Assembly: GCF_900454495.1 (NCBI RefSeq)
Contig: NZ_UGSI01000001.1
Location: 1,736,001 to 1,800,000 of the forward strand
DNA: 64,000 nucleotides
Direction of reading: 5' to 3'
Origin: Paenibacillus macerans
GTDB taxonomy: Bacteria; Bacillota; Bacilli; Paenibacillales; Paenibacillaceae
A program made the position numbers and the translations under genes. The notes beneath the pieces were generated by a model that made no database searches, had not been told where the DNA came from, and saw nothing but the letters and a program-made list of their open reading frames with translations. This document shows positions 54,624 through 63,416 of the stretch, in pieces (position 1 is the stretch's first letter; each line of letters starts with the position of its first letter).

Positions 54624-56484
54624 CGCTATCCCCCCAGTGAACCGCCAAAAACGCCTCGAACGCCGCCTGGTCCGGCCCGGCGAGGCATGCAGCGATTTCC
54701 TTGCGGCTTCGCTCGGACAACGGATGAACGGCGACATAGCGTCCGTCCCGGTATTCGATGACGTTCCGCGCGACGTAAAGCGGTCGGTCCGTCGATCGGC
54801 GGAAATATTCCAGCATCGTCTCCATGAACGCCGTCATTTTCTCCTCGGTCGTCGTTTTGTGGCGGAACGTCTCCGGGTAGCCCTCTTCCTGCTCCACCGG
54901 GACGCATTCGGTAATTCGTTCAATGTAGCGATGTCCGTCCGCGTCCCGCCTGAGGTGAATGTCGAAGTTGATGACGCTGACGACCTGCTGCTCGGCCACT
55001 TTTTCGTTCGTAAACACCCCTGTCTTCAGCAGCGAGTTGCGCAGCGAATAGACGAGATCGCGGAACGTTTTGGCATGATGCGTAAACAAGGTGAACAGCG
55101 AAGCGACCTGCGCCATCTGCACCATCCAGGCGGCAACCGGGTCGGTCGCCACTTCTCCCAAAATATTGACCGAGCCGTCCGTTTTTTTCTGAATGTCCAG
55201 CCCGTCCTGCCCGGAGATCGTTTCCGTTTCCCGCAGGCTTAAAATGTTGCGATCCCGGTATATTTTCCGAAGCTGAAGCTCAAAGCTCATTTCCTGCACC
55301 CGAATCGGCAAGATGGCCGGAATGTAGCGCACCATCGCCATCAAGAGCGTCGTTTTGCCGCTGCCCTGCGCACCGGTGATGGCCGTAATGCGCTCGCCCA
55401 TGACGAGATATCGGATCAGCCCAATGGGCAACTCCGCATTGTCGTCCTGAATCAATTGTTCCAGCGCGGCGTTTTGCACATCGAATTTGCGCACAAAAAA
55501 AGCCCACGATTCGCTGAACCGGGGGCGCAGCACGACGACGCGGGAGCCATCGGCCATTTCGTTCACCTTAAAGCCGTTCGCCTCGGACAATTGGCCGGGA
55601 AAATTATGTTTGTACACGTTCTGGCACACGCGCCTCAGTTCTTGCTCCGAGCCGAAGGACAGGAAGCTCAAATGAATGGATTTCCCTTTATAAAACAGCC
55701 ACACGCTGTCATGCGACCTTGGCACTTCGCGCAGCAGCGCTTCTTCCTCCAGGCCCCACTCGCCTTCCCACATCGAGGGCGGGATGCCGGAGACGCCGCC
55801 CGATACGCCGTCGATTTTCATGTCGCGGATTTCGTCGATGACGCTAAACCCTTTGTACTGCTGGTAGATCCGCTGCACAACGATCTGGGTTTTGTCCTCG
55901 ACAGACAGCCTGCGCGCTTCCTGCTTGTAAATATCGCGAATTTCGTCGGCGGTAATCCGGTACGACTCAGTCTCTTCGTCTTCCAAGCTCCGTTTGGGGC
56001 AGTCCAGTTCATATTTGCGGATCAGTTCGTCCAGCGCTTTCAAACGATGTTGTTTTTTATAGAGATAGAGCAGGATGTCAAATTGATCTTGCGATGTGAG
56101 CGCCTGCGGGTCGTCAAACGGCAGGAGGCGATTCAGGTTATTATCGTCCAAGGTATAACGCTGTTCGAGCAAATCGGAGATGACCTGCTTCATATACGCC
56201 TTGTCCCGCAAATCTCCGGACGTGCAGCCCCGCAGCGCCTTCTTCAGTTCTGCGCGCTTGTTTTTGCGGCGGCGGTATTCTTCTTCCGACAAGCCGAAGT
56301 CAATCAGGTTGCTGCTCGTCATCTCGTGCAGCGCCTCTTTCACAAACACGGTCATCGCTTCCAGCGTATAGACCGGCTTTTCGTCCGGCTGCTCCGGCAA
56401 GCGGCGGCTCATACGCAAATAGAGCAAGACGCCGATCGCAACGAGGATGCCCGCCAGAAGCAAACCGTTCAGCGCGAACATCAT
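54613..56484 (-). CDS. CpaF/TadA-like secretion ATPase
   Basis: 623 residues. N-terminal membrane helix (FALNGLLLAGILVAIGVLLY), unusual for CpaF; Walker A GAQGSGKTT near 373, Asp box region VQEMSFELQL, Walker B-like NILGEVATDPVAAWM and the His box FTLFTHHAKTFRDL. Hexameric ATPase that drives pilus assembly. Overlaps the TadZ-like gene by ATGA. Confidence 0.88.
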   Translation of the reverse strand: MMFALNGLLLAGILVAIGVLLYLRMSRRLPEQPDEKPVYTLEAMTVFVKEALHEMTSSNLIDFGLSEEEYRRRKNKRAELKKALRGCTSGDLRDKAYMKQVISDLLEQRYTLDDNNLNRLLPFDDPQALTSQDQFDILLYLYKKQHRLKALDELIRKYELDCPKRSLEDEETESYRITADEIRDIYKQEARRLSVEDKTQIVVQRIYQQYKGFSVIDEIRDMKIDGVSGGVSGIPPSMWEGEWGLEEEALLREVPRSHDSVWLFYKGKSIHLSFLSFGSEQELRRVCQNVYKHNFPGQLSEANGFKVNEMADGSRVVVLRPRFSESWAFFVRKFDVQNAALEQLIQDDNAELPIGLIRYLVMGERITAITGAQGSGKTTLLMAMVRYIPAILPIRVQEMSFELQLRKIYRDRNILSLRETETISGQDGLDIQKKTDGSVNILGEVATDPVAAWMVQMAQVASLFTLFTHHAKTFRDLVYSLRNSLLKTGVFTNEKVAEQQVVSVINFDIHLRRDADGHRYIERITECVPVEQEEGYPETFRHKTTTEEKMTAFMETMLEYFRRSTDRPLYVARNVIEYRDGRYVAVHPLSERSRKEIAACLAGPDQAAFEAFLAVHWGDSDEN

Positions 56485-57326
56485 CGGTCATCGTCCTCCT
56501 TCCCTCCGAAAAGAGGCTTGTCCAGTCCGGCGTTGTTGATGAGCGCCTGCGCCAATGTCCGCACTTGCTGCATAAACAGTGAGTTTTCATGACCGCGCGG
56601 CACCTGCCGGTTGCGAAATAAAAAACGGACGGCTTCTCCTTGTTGGGTCGCGTCCAGCCAGCCCGTATTATGGACAATCGGGTACGCTGGCTCCCGCCGA
56701 TGGAACTGGCGCTTGATATTCTTAACGGTCAAAGCGGAGCGAGGATCGTATTGTCCGAATACAAGCAAATGCTTCCGGTCGGGCTGAAGCTGCGCCTCCA
56801 CCAGCGGAAAGACCTGCTCCAGCTTGAGCGCGTTTTGCGGCAAACAGACGACCAGCAAATCCGCCTGACGCAGCAGCGCCTGTGTCCACGCCGACAGGTT
56901 GCCGCTTCCGCCGTCCAGCAATACCAGATCGTAAGCGCGCCTTGTCAGTTCCAAAAGAGGCGCAAGCCATTCCTGTGCGGCGGAAACAAACGATGCATCC
57001 GGCTTGTTCGATCCCGGAAGGATGTCGAGTCGGTCGGCGAGCAGCGGCAGCGTGTAATCCCGCAACCTGTTCGGTTCCAGCTTGCGGTTCTGCAAGAGCC
57101 TGAGCAGCGAGTCGATGCCCGCGTCAGGCGGGGTGTCCGCTTTGCTCATCCAGCCCCGTCTCGGGTAAAAGCTGCGTTCGATGGCCGCGTATTCACTTTG
57201 CAAATGCCCAAGCAGCAAAAGGCGCGAGGAGTATTCCAATCCGAGCAGCGCCGCGGCGGCGATCAGGTTGCTCGTCGTACCGGCCTGTCCCGAAACCGGA
57301 CTCCAAAACACCACGGTAAAACCCAT
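56481..57326 (-). CDS. TadZ/CpaE-like MinD-family protein
   Basis: About 281 residues: N-terminal VVFWSPVSGQAGTTSNLIAA, where the P-loop GQAGTTS lacks the usual Lys (GKT); later YDLVLLDGGSGNLSAWTQAL (Walker B-like). Start at the ATG 57324-57326 with AAAGGAG upstream. TadZ-like proteins place the pilus machine at one cell pole. Confidence 0.8.
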   Translation of the reverse strand: MGFTVVFWSPVSGQAGTTSNLIAAAALLGLEYSSRLLLLGHLQSEYAAIERSFYPRRGWMSKADTPPDAGIDSLLRLLQNRKLEPNRLRDYTLPLLADRLDILPGSNKPDASFVSAAQEWLAPLLELTRRAYDLVLLDGGSGNLSAWTQALLRQADLLVVCLPQNALKLEQVFPLVEAQLQPDRKHLLVFGQYDPRSALTVKNIKRQFHRREPAYPIVHNTGWLDATQQGEAVRFLFRNRQVPRGHENSLFMQQVRTLAQALINNAGLDKPLFGGKEDDDR

Positions 57327-57359
57327 TCCTTCATCTCCTTTCATGCGACTTTACCGGGT

Positions 57360-58067
57360 TCACGCACGCTTTCGCGCACGCGCCCATGCACGCCGGGCCG
57401 TTTTGGCATCGCAATCAAACAACTGTTGCAGCATGTCCAGCACGTTCCGGCGATACGCCCCGGACAGCCGCCTGATGTCAATGCGGCCATGATGCTGGTT
57501 GTCCAGTTCGACCGACATATCCCGTTCGTCCAGCGGAAAGCGGAATATCGCTTCCTCCCAGCGTACAGCCTGCTGCGGCAGCAGCGAATCGAAATAGGTC
57601 TCAGGCATGGCGATCTGCAGAGTGGGAGCAATCAGTTTGTAAAACGTGAGCGGCTGGCCTTCCGCTTCGTGAAGGCACAGCCGCTGCATCAACTCCGCGT
57701 TTTTATGCATGCCGAGCCGGCTCCAATTGCTGCACCAAACCCGCTTGTCATAGCCCGGCAACTCTCGTCCCTTCACAAGTTCGGTGTGATCGGTGTCGAG
57801 CAGCATGACATCGTAGGCCGCTTCGCCTTCGGCTTGAAGCAGGGAGCGTTCCAATTGCGCTGGCGTGATGAGCCCGGTCGCCACATCGATGCCTTCAAAC
57901 TCCCGCAGCGAATCGCCGAATTCCCCTCGCGGCAAATAGCCTTGCATGGACTGGGCAAGGGTGGAATCCACGATCAGCACCTTTCGCTCCATCGCCGTGA
58001 GCAGCTTGCCCAGCACAAGGAGCAAGTGGCTTTTGTCCGGCGCGCCGAAAAACACGACTTTTTTCAT
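57360..58067 (-). CDS. Second MinD/ParA-like protein of the Tad-like cluster
   Basis: About 235 residues: MKKVVFFGAPDKSHLLLVLG, KVLIVDSTLAQSMQGYLPRG and YDVMLLDTDHTEL. The fold is deviant-Walker type, but the P-loop (GAPDKSHL) is degenerate. AAGGAGG is before the ATG at 58065-58067. A second partner of TadZ or regulator; function unknown. Confidence 0.7.
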   Translation of the reverse strand: MKKVVFFGAPDKSHLLLVLGKLLTAMERKVLIVDSTLAQSMQGYLPRGEFGDSLREFEGIDVATGLITPAQLERSLLQAEGEAAYDVMLLDTDHTELVKGRELPGYDKRVWCSNWSRLGMHKNAELMQRLCLHEAEGQPLTFYKLIAPTLQIAMPETYFDSLLPQQAVRWEEAIFRFPLDERDMSVELDNQHHGRIDIRRLSGAYRRNVLDMLQQLFDCDAKTARRAWARARKRA

Positions 58068-58078
58068 AACGGCCTCCT

Positions 58079-59200
58079 TCACTGATTAAAAATTTGCTCC
58101 AATTTATCCACTTTTGCAGGCTCTCCAGACGACGAAGCTGGCGCCGGTTCTGTTGAAACAGATGATGTAGACTCCGCTGACGTTTCCGGCCGATTCTCAC
58201 TCGTCGTTGTCGGAACGGAAGAGGTGGGCAGCGGCTGCGCAGCTGGCGGTTCCTGATCGACCGTAGCCGTTGCGCCTGCCGGCGGCGGCGATGGGGTCGC
58301 CTCATGCATGGCATTGCCTTGCTGCGTGACAATCCGTTCGTTTTGCAGTTGCTGCTGAACCGTTACGCTGCCGCTCGTTACGCGCAGTTTGTCCGACTCG
58401 CTCATCGCCTTCAGATTGTCATCCAGTGTCGTTCGCAGTTGGCGGGCAAGCTCGGTTGTCGCTTTTTCTAGCAGGTTCGGATCATGATCCATCAAGTCGA
58501 GCACCTTCGGATTGGCGGGATAATTGACTACTGCCGATTCCTGCAAGCCCGGCTCGATGTAGGGCAGGGCATACAGCCGCGCGCCTTGCAAGTAGGCATC
58601 GATGATCGCGCTTGAAGTCCGTAATAGATCCAGCTCGTTCATTTCCAGCCAGATGACATTGCCGGACAACTCCCGCGCCTTCTTCTTCGCCAGCAAGACA
58701 AAATCCTCGCCAGTCGGGAAGTTGATTCGCACGTCGATGTACTGTCCCTTTTGCAGATTGGAGGGAAGCTGAATGACTTGAAACTCCTGCACCCGCAAAT
58801 CCTTTGGGATTGGCGCGCCCTCGTACAGCATGGAAGGCATCAACGGCGTGCCTGGCTCTAATTCGATTTTGGCGCTTTTGCCAATGACCGCGTTCTGATC
58901 AGTAATCATTCCTTGCGGCACCAGATTCGCAGGCAGCGGAACAGACTTGAGGTCTTCCGCCTTCACGATGCCGCCGGCCGGAACAGCGTGCGCCACAGTC
59001 CAAACGCTTCTGCGCGATTGTTCCTCTATCGTTTTCAATTCTTCGATTTGCCTTTCATAATGTTCCTTCATTTGCTGTTGTTTCTGCTCTTGCTCTGATT
59101 GCTTAATCAGAGAATAAATGGCCGCAGCAGCCAGTAAACAAACGCTTACGGCAATCGCCGCGATGATAAGCGCCTTGCGGTGCCGATACGTCCACGACAT
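58079..59200 (-). CDS. CpaB/RcpC-like protein with SAF domain
   Basis: 373 residues. Membrane helix at about 10-32 (LIIAAIAVSVCLLAAAAIYS), coiled coil, SAF domain AHAVPAGGIVKAEDLKSVPL, IGKSAKIELEPGTPLMPSML, then a CpaB core and a low-complexity Pro/Thr/Ser tail from about 295. AAAGGAG before the ATG. Periplasm-equivalent pilus assembly protein. First gene of the Tad-like operon. Confidence 0.85.
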   Translation of the reverse strand: MSWTYRHRKALIIAAIAVSVCLLAAAAIYSLIKQSEQEQKQQQMKEHYERQIEELKTIEEQSRRSVWTVAHAVPAGGIVKAEDLKSVPLPANLVPQGMITDQNAVIGKSAKIELEPGTPLMPSMLYEGAPIPKDLRVQEFQVIQLPSNLQKGQYIDVRINFPTGEDFVLLAKKKARELSGNVIWLEMNELDLLRTSSAIIDAYLQGARLYALPYIEPGLQESAVVNYPANPKVLDLMDHDPNLLEKATTELARQLRTTLDDNLKAMSESDKLRVTSGSVTVQQQLQNERIVTQQGNAMHEATPSPPPAGATATVDQEPPAAQPLPTSSVPTTTSENRPETSAESTSSVSTEPAPASSSGEPAKVDKLEQIFNQ

Positions 59201-59247
59201 CGCTCACGTCTCCTTTCAAACCAAAATTGAAGTGCTGTCGATTGACT

Positions 59248-59856
59248 TTACCGGGCTTCGTCACGTTGCTTCGGCTTTTGCTGAGTTCCAATCTGATGCT
59301 GCTCCAATTTTTCTTGCGCCCATGCAGGCATATGCTCCGGTTTTATCAGACCCATAAAATCCTCCCGATTCCAGCGAGCCTCTTCTCCGGTATACAGATT
59401 GATCACGTAGACGGCGCGACCTCGGGAATTGGCAGAGGTGCCAAAACCGCTTAGCGCCAGCACAAGCTGGTTAACAGCGGTGCGGTATTCAGGTCGCAAC
59501 CGTTCCGGCCGGATGACAACAACCTGGTGGTCAATGCGCATCTCTTCGCGAATCGGCTGGCATTGGACTTGGGTAAGGGGAGATAGGGGCACCTTGACAC
59601 TGGCCCTTTCTTCTTTGAGATCCTCCAGTTCCCATTGCACGCGGGAAACAAAGTCATGCATGGCCTCAAGATAATCCGCGCCGGCCGCAATCGCGTAAAA
59701 TTGCTCGACACCCAAAGAATTGTTTCGGGTGCAGGTACAAACCATGTACGGCCGTTCGGCATTGGTTTCGTCTACACCAAGCAGCACTTCCACCTTCCCG
59801 ATGGAGATGGCCTGAACGACTTCATAGTTGTCCACCATTCGCTTTATTTCTTCCAT
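59248..59856 (-). CDS. Conserved hypothetical protein
   Basis: 202 residues, no membrane segment: VEVLLGVDETNAERPYMVCT, NLYTGEEARWNREDFMGLIK. Similar proteins stand near ParB-type genes of Tn1549-like elements; function unknown. Overlaps the small gene upstream by 13 bases. Confidence 0.65.
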   Translation of the reverse strand: MEEIKRMVDNYEVVQAISIGKVEVLLGVDETNAERPYMVCTCTRNNSLGVEQFYAIAAGADYLEAMHDFVSRVQWELEDLKEERASVKVPLSPLTQVQCQPIREEMRIDHQVVVIRPERLRPEYRTAVNQLVLALSGFGTSANSRGRAVYVINLYTGEEARWNREDFMGLIKPEHMPAWAQEKLEQHQIGTQQKPKQRDEAR

Positions 59857-60056
59857 TGTCCGTCCTCATTTCCTGGAAAATTGCTGTCATTCCTCGTTCC
59901 CCGGTTTTGCTTTGATAGGCCGACATTACGAGAGTTCTTGTTTCGCGTGCGCGGTTGTTCGATCTCATCCTCCAGAACTTCGAAGCGGTTGAAACCCGGC
60001 TTTTCTTGCATCAGGCGCTCATATTGACGACGCCTCCCTTTCGTGAAATACATCAT
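59844..60056 (-). CDS. Small basic protein
   Basis: About 70 residues: MMYFTKGRRRQYERLMQEKP, GFNRFEVLEDEIEQPRTRNK. Typical small neighbour of ParB in these elements. GGGGAGG is 6 bases before the ATG at 60054-60056. Confidence 0.65.
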   Translation of the reverse strand: MMYFTKGRRRQYERLMQEKPGFNRFEVLEDEIEQPRTRNKNSRNVGLSKQNRGTRNDSNFPGNEDGQWKK

Positions 60057-60081
60057 GAATCGCCTCCCCAAAAATGGGTAT

Positions 60082-60107
60082 AAAAAAGCTCTCCGTCTAG
60101 GGGAGAG
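60082..60107 (-). terminator. Intrinsic terminator after parB
   Basis: On the minus strand CTCTCC-CTAGAC-GGAGAG then CTTTTTT. Just 23 bases after the ParB stop. Confidence 0.7.
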
Positions 60108-60129
60108 TGCCTGCCGAACTGGATTCAGG

Positions 60130-61077
60130 TTAACGTTCCAGTTCCCGTTGCCGTTTTTTATACCAGCTTTCCAGCAGTTGTACGATCAGATCTTCCTTTT
60201 GCTTTTCGGTAAAGTCCCTCGGGAAGAAACGGTCGATCCGCTCGCGCCGAATGGTCATTTTTTCTTTCTGGTTCGGCTTCTCCTCCGTGAGAATCGAGAA
60301 GATGACATCCACGTTAAGCCGCCCGTCCTGGCTCAGTTTTTTCATGCGCTGCGCCTGCGCCAGCGAAGGCGTGCAGTCTTCGGACTGCATCGTTTCGTAC
60401 AGGGCATGCTGTTCTTCTTCGGCCAAGTAAGAAATCTCTACGGCCGGATTGAAGGCGATTCGTTTATCATCCACCATTTCGAGAATGGAGGGGGTCAGTT
60501 CGGTAAGGCGGATATAGCGCTGGATTTGATTACGGCTTTCGCCTGCCTGATCTGCCAAAATTTCAACTGAATATTTTCCTCGTAAATCCTGCCCAACTTG
60601 GGTAGAATTTTCTTTACTCGGTCTGCCCGCCTGTCTCTTCATCGCCTCCAACTTCATCTTATAGGCAAATGCTTTCTCGCTTGGCGCAATATTTTCCCGT
60701 TGCAGGTTGCTGTCCACCATGATGATCGTCGCCTGATCGTCGTCCAGTTCGCGAACGATGCAGGGCAGCGTTTCTTTGCCTGCCAGTTCGCTCGCTTTTT
60801 TGCGCCGATGCCCGGCTACCATTTCGTAGCCGCCATCACCTTTCGGACGTACCAGTCCGGGAACGAGAACGCCGTATTGCTTCACGCTATCCGCCATTTC
60901 CAACATCGCTTCGTCCGCCTTCACCTTGAACGGATGGCCGGGAAAATCGCTGATTGCAGATAAAGGGATGTCCAACACTTTTTCCCGCTTTTCATCGGCG
61001 CGGCTCTCCTCGGTGGAGAATAAATCAGCGACTGTGGTCAGTTTGATGCTGGCGCGCATGTCGTCTTTCGCTGCCAA
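60130..61077 (-). CDS. ParB-family partition/transfer regulator
   Basis: About 315 residues. ParB nuclease-like domain LDIPLSAISDFPGHPFKVKA, PKGDGGYEMVAGHRRKKASE, NLQRENIAPSEKAFAY, then an HTH (SVEILADQAGESRNQIQRYI). The start: AAGGAGGTG lies 9 bases before the TTG at 61075-61077; an ATG 18 bases further on has no site. Overlaps the ParA end by 53 bases. Acts with ParA in element maintenance. Confidence 0.92.
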   Translation of the reverse strand: MAAKDDMRASIKLTTVADLFSTEESRADEKREKVLDIPLSAISDFPGHPFKVKADEAMLEMADSVKQYGVLVPGLVRPKGDGGYEMVAGHRRKKASELAGKETLPCIVRELDDDQATIIMVDSNLQRENIAPSEKAFAYKMKLEAMKRQAGRPSKENSTQVGQDLRGKYSVEILADQAGESRNQIQRYIRLTELTPSILEMVDDKRIAFNPAVEISYLAEEEQHALYETMQSEDCTPSLAQAQRMKKLSQDGRLNVDVIFSILTEEKPNQKEKMTIRRERIDRFFPRDFTEKQKEDLIVQLLESWYKKRQRELER

Positions 61078-61852
61078 TGCTCTGCACCTCCTTCGTAAAG
61101 GCGGCATAAGCCTCCGCAGCTTTCCCATCCGGATCATGGACGTAGATGCTTTTCCCCTTGGCGCTTGTTTCCGCCGCGCGAACGGATAAGGGAATTTCGG
61201 TGTTGAACACGCGCAGCTTGTCGCCGTAGTCGCGCCGAAGAATAAAGGAAATGTCTTTGGCAAATTTCGTCCGGCTGTCGACCATCGTGAGCAGCACGCC
61301 GTTCAAAACCAGCTTCGGATTGATTTGCCTGCGCACACGGGCAATGGTCTGCAAGAGCTGTGTCATTCCCTTGGCGGGCAAATAGTGTGCTTGAACGGGG
61401 ATAATGACGCTGTCTGCTGCCGCCAACGCATTGATGGTCAACATGCCCAAACTCGGCATGCAATCGATCAGCACGTAGTCGTAATCGGCTTTAACCGAAT
61501 CGATGTACGAACGCAAAATCGTTTCTCTGCTCATCGTATTGACGAGCGATACCTCAACAGCGGACAATTCAATATTGCCTGGCATCAGGTCAACGCCTTC
61601 ATGGTGATGCAAAATACCTTCCCGCGCTTTATAGGATTCTTCCAGCATCGTCTTCGCCAGCAATGTCGCCAAAGATACCGACAAATTATCCGGCTCGTGG
61701 AAACCTAACGAATCCGTCAGGTTGCCTTGCGCGTCCGCATCAACCAGTAAAACCTTTTTCCCCTCGGCTGCCAAACCGATCCCCAGATTGACCGCCGTTG
61801 TGGTCTTGCCAACGCCGCCTTTCTGATTGGCGAGGGCGATCACCTTGGTCAT
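61025..61852 (-). CDS. ParA-family ATPase
   Basis: 275 residues. Deviant Walker A QKGGVGKTTTAVNLG at 10-24, Walker A' LLVDADAQGNLT, Walker B YVLIDCMPSLGMLT. AAAGGAG before the ATG. First gene of the leftward backbone of the element. Partition or conjugation-linked maintenance of the excised circle. Confidence 0.95.
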   Translation of the reverse strand: MTKVIALANQKGGVGKTTTAVNLGIGLAAEGKKVLLVDADAQGNLTDSLGFHEPDNLSVSLATLLAKTMLEESYKAREGILHHHEGVDLMPGNIELSAVEVSLVNTMSRETILRSYIDSVKADYDYVLIDCMPSLGMLTINALAAADSVIIPVQAHYLPAKGMTQLLQTIARVRRQINPKLVLNGVLLTMVDSRTKFAKDISFILRRDYGDKLRVFNTEIPLSVRAAETSAKGKSIYVHDPDGKAAEAYAAFTKEVQSIGSERRHARQHQTDHSR

Positions 61853-61873
61853 CCTACACTTCTCCTTTCACGC

Positions 61874-61916
61874 AAAAAAGCCGGTTGCGCTGATATTTCA
61901 GGACAACCGGCTTTTT
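61874..61916. terminator. Strong bidirectional terminator
   Basis: AAAAAAGCCGGTTG (61874-61887) pairs with CAACCGGCTTTTT (61904-61916). 12-13 pairs with T-runs on both strands. It separates the SEC-C pair from parA. Confidence 0.8.
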
Positions 61917-61921
61917 GAGAG

Positions 61922-61963
61922 TATCTATATAAAAAGAGAACGCCGTATAAAGAGCGTTCTCTT
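61922..61963. repeat. Left copy of a 20-bp direct repeat with hairpin
   Basis: TATCTATATAAAAAGAGAAC at 61922-61941, identical to 63375-63394. Its end forms a hairpin AAGAGAACGC / GCGTTCTCTT (61934-61943 / 61954-61963). Confidence 0.75.
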
Positions 61964-62047
61964 GAACTAATATCTCAATCCATATCGTTAACTTCTGTTG
62001 TTATTTTTGATTTTTTGGAGTCTGTAAAAACATCTTGGAGAGCAATT

Positions 62048-62416
62048 TCAAATCGGAAATAAATCGATTTTCCCTCGTTTGCTAAAGTCAATTTCTGTAC
62101 TTTTACGGTTTGCTTTTCGAAGTACCATCCCAATAACTTTGCTGAATCTAATGAAATCCGGCCCTTTTAAATTTGCATAGAAAGTATACGCCATCTTAGT
62201 CTCATCGTCCCAAGCATTCCACAAATCTGCACTCAGAACCATGTTTTCTGAATATAATGGTAAAATCGTCGACAAATAAAATTTAATTCTATCAATTGAA
62301 GCATTTTTCAATTGATGGAATAGCATTTCATATATATGCTTTTCGCCTTCCAAACAACTTAATAAAATGTACGACTGATTTATTTCAGGAAAAACAGTCA
62401 CAGCAAGCCGATGCAT
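62048..62416 (-). CDS. C-terminal part of a SEC-C zinc protein, or coupled second protein
   Basis: 122 codons: MHRLAVTVFPEINQSYILLS, LPLYSENMVLSADLWNAWDD. In related single-chain proteins of this family this text follows directly on the end of the first ORF (LNTLLREL), so a frameshift between 62398 and 62416 is likely. Alternatively it is a coupled second gene with ATG inside the overlap. AT-rich. Confidence 0.6.
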   Translation of the reverse strand: MHRLAVTVFPEINQSYILLSCLEGEKHIYEMLFHQLKNASIDRIKFYLSTILPLYSENMVLSADLWNAWDDETKMAYTFYANLKGPDFIRFSKVIGMVLRKANRKSTEIDFSKRGKIDLFPI

Positions 62417-63282
62417 AATTCCCTTAACAGTGTGTTTAATTTTTTTCCATCTAAATCATAATCAAGAGCTATATAAGAGTAAACAGCAAATTTAATCTGC
62501 TCAGGTATTTTAATGACGCAGGTTTCGATACCTCCATACGTTTTCGATAGTATTTGTTCATCGAAATGAGCTTTCACTGGTTCGAATTCCTTCATTTTCA
62601 ATTGAAGCATTCTATAAAAGCCCACCATCGTAGGAGCTTTAAATGCAACAGGTTGTTTCACAAACATCGATCTAAAAATATCTATCGACATCCGTTGCTT
62701 GTAATACTCGAAGATAAAGGCCTTATATGCATATATGAATTTCATTTTCTCATTCGTTTCTTCAAAATCCGGCGCTCCTTTTTCTATGGCTGCGAATACA
62801 GTATTATCATGTAAATCGCAAAAACAAGTTTCAGTAGTCGCATCGTTTGCACTTGTTCTACTTACCTCAACAATTACTTCTGATTTTCCGTTCAACATTG
62901 GAACTATGAGAGGTTTCTTTTTGGAATCTAACATGTAGACATGTCGTCCTTCGCCCGCAAGCAAAGTAATAATTTTATTGTTCTGTAAAGCATGTGCACC
63001 CTTGATTCTCCCTTTGCATTGCGCTTGTTCAGGATGCATACAAATTTTTTTCATAGACTTTCTCATCAGTTCCATTAATTGAACCTCGGGCGGCTTTTGG
63101 GATTTTTTCTCAGAAGAAATCTTCTTATTTTTGCAACAGAAACCGTATTTTTTGCCACTTCCACAGGGACAATTTTCATTATTCCATATTCGTATCTGTT
63201 TAAATATATTCAATGCAACCGTCCCTTCATCAACTAATTCCCTTCCATCATGCTTTATAAAATAACAACCTAATTTTAACAT
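62398..63282 (-). CDS. SEC-C motif zinc protein with HNH-like Cys/His cluster
   Basis: 294 residues. SEC-C motif NENCPCGSGKKYGFCCK at about 36-52; then CMHPEQAQCKGRIKGAHALQ and CFCDLHDNTVFAAIE, a Cys/His set like a treble-clef zinc domain. The rest is helical. The whole 1.3 kb is much more AT-rich than its neighbours. The family is widespread and uncharacterised; a nucleic-acid role (defence or housekeeping) is possible but not shown. It lies between two identical 20-bp repeats. Confidence 0.7.
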   Translation of the reverse strand: MLKLGCYFIKHDGRELVDEGTVALNIFKQIRIWNNENCPCGSGKKYGFCCKNKKISSEKKSQKPPEVQLMELMRKSMKKICMHPEQAQCKGRIKGAHALQNNKIITLLAGEGRHVYMLDSKKKPLIVPMLNGKSEVIVEVSRTSANDATTETCFCDLHDNTVFAAIEKGAPDFEETNEKMKFIYAYKAFIFEYYKQRMSIDIFRSMFVKQPVAFKAPTMVGFYRMLQLKMKEFEPVKAHFDEQILSKTYGGIETCVIKIPEQIKFAVYSYIALDYDLDGKKLNTLLRELCIGLL

Positions 63283-63374
63283 AAACCCAAGCCTTATTAA
63301 GAATGCCCTCCAAATTGAGTGAGCCGGACAATAGAGGTATTACTTTTGTCAACGGTTTTTCCCCAATTGAAAAA

Positions 63375-63416
63375 TATCTATATAAAAAGAGAACATCCAC
63401 TAAGGACGCTCTCTTA
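63375..63416. repeat. Right copy of the 20-bp direct repeat with hairpin
   Basis: TATCTATATAAAAAGAGAAC at 63375-63394, followed by a diverged partner arm (GACGCTCTCTT, 63406-63416). Same orientation as the left copy. Confidence 0.75.

Noticed and set aside
56640..58085. 481-codon open frame on the plus strand
   Set aside because: Antisense to the two MinD-like genes; no recognisable protein.
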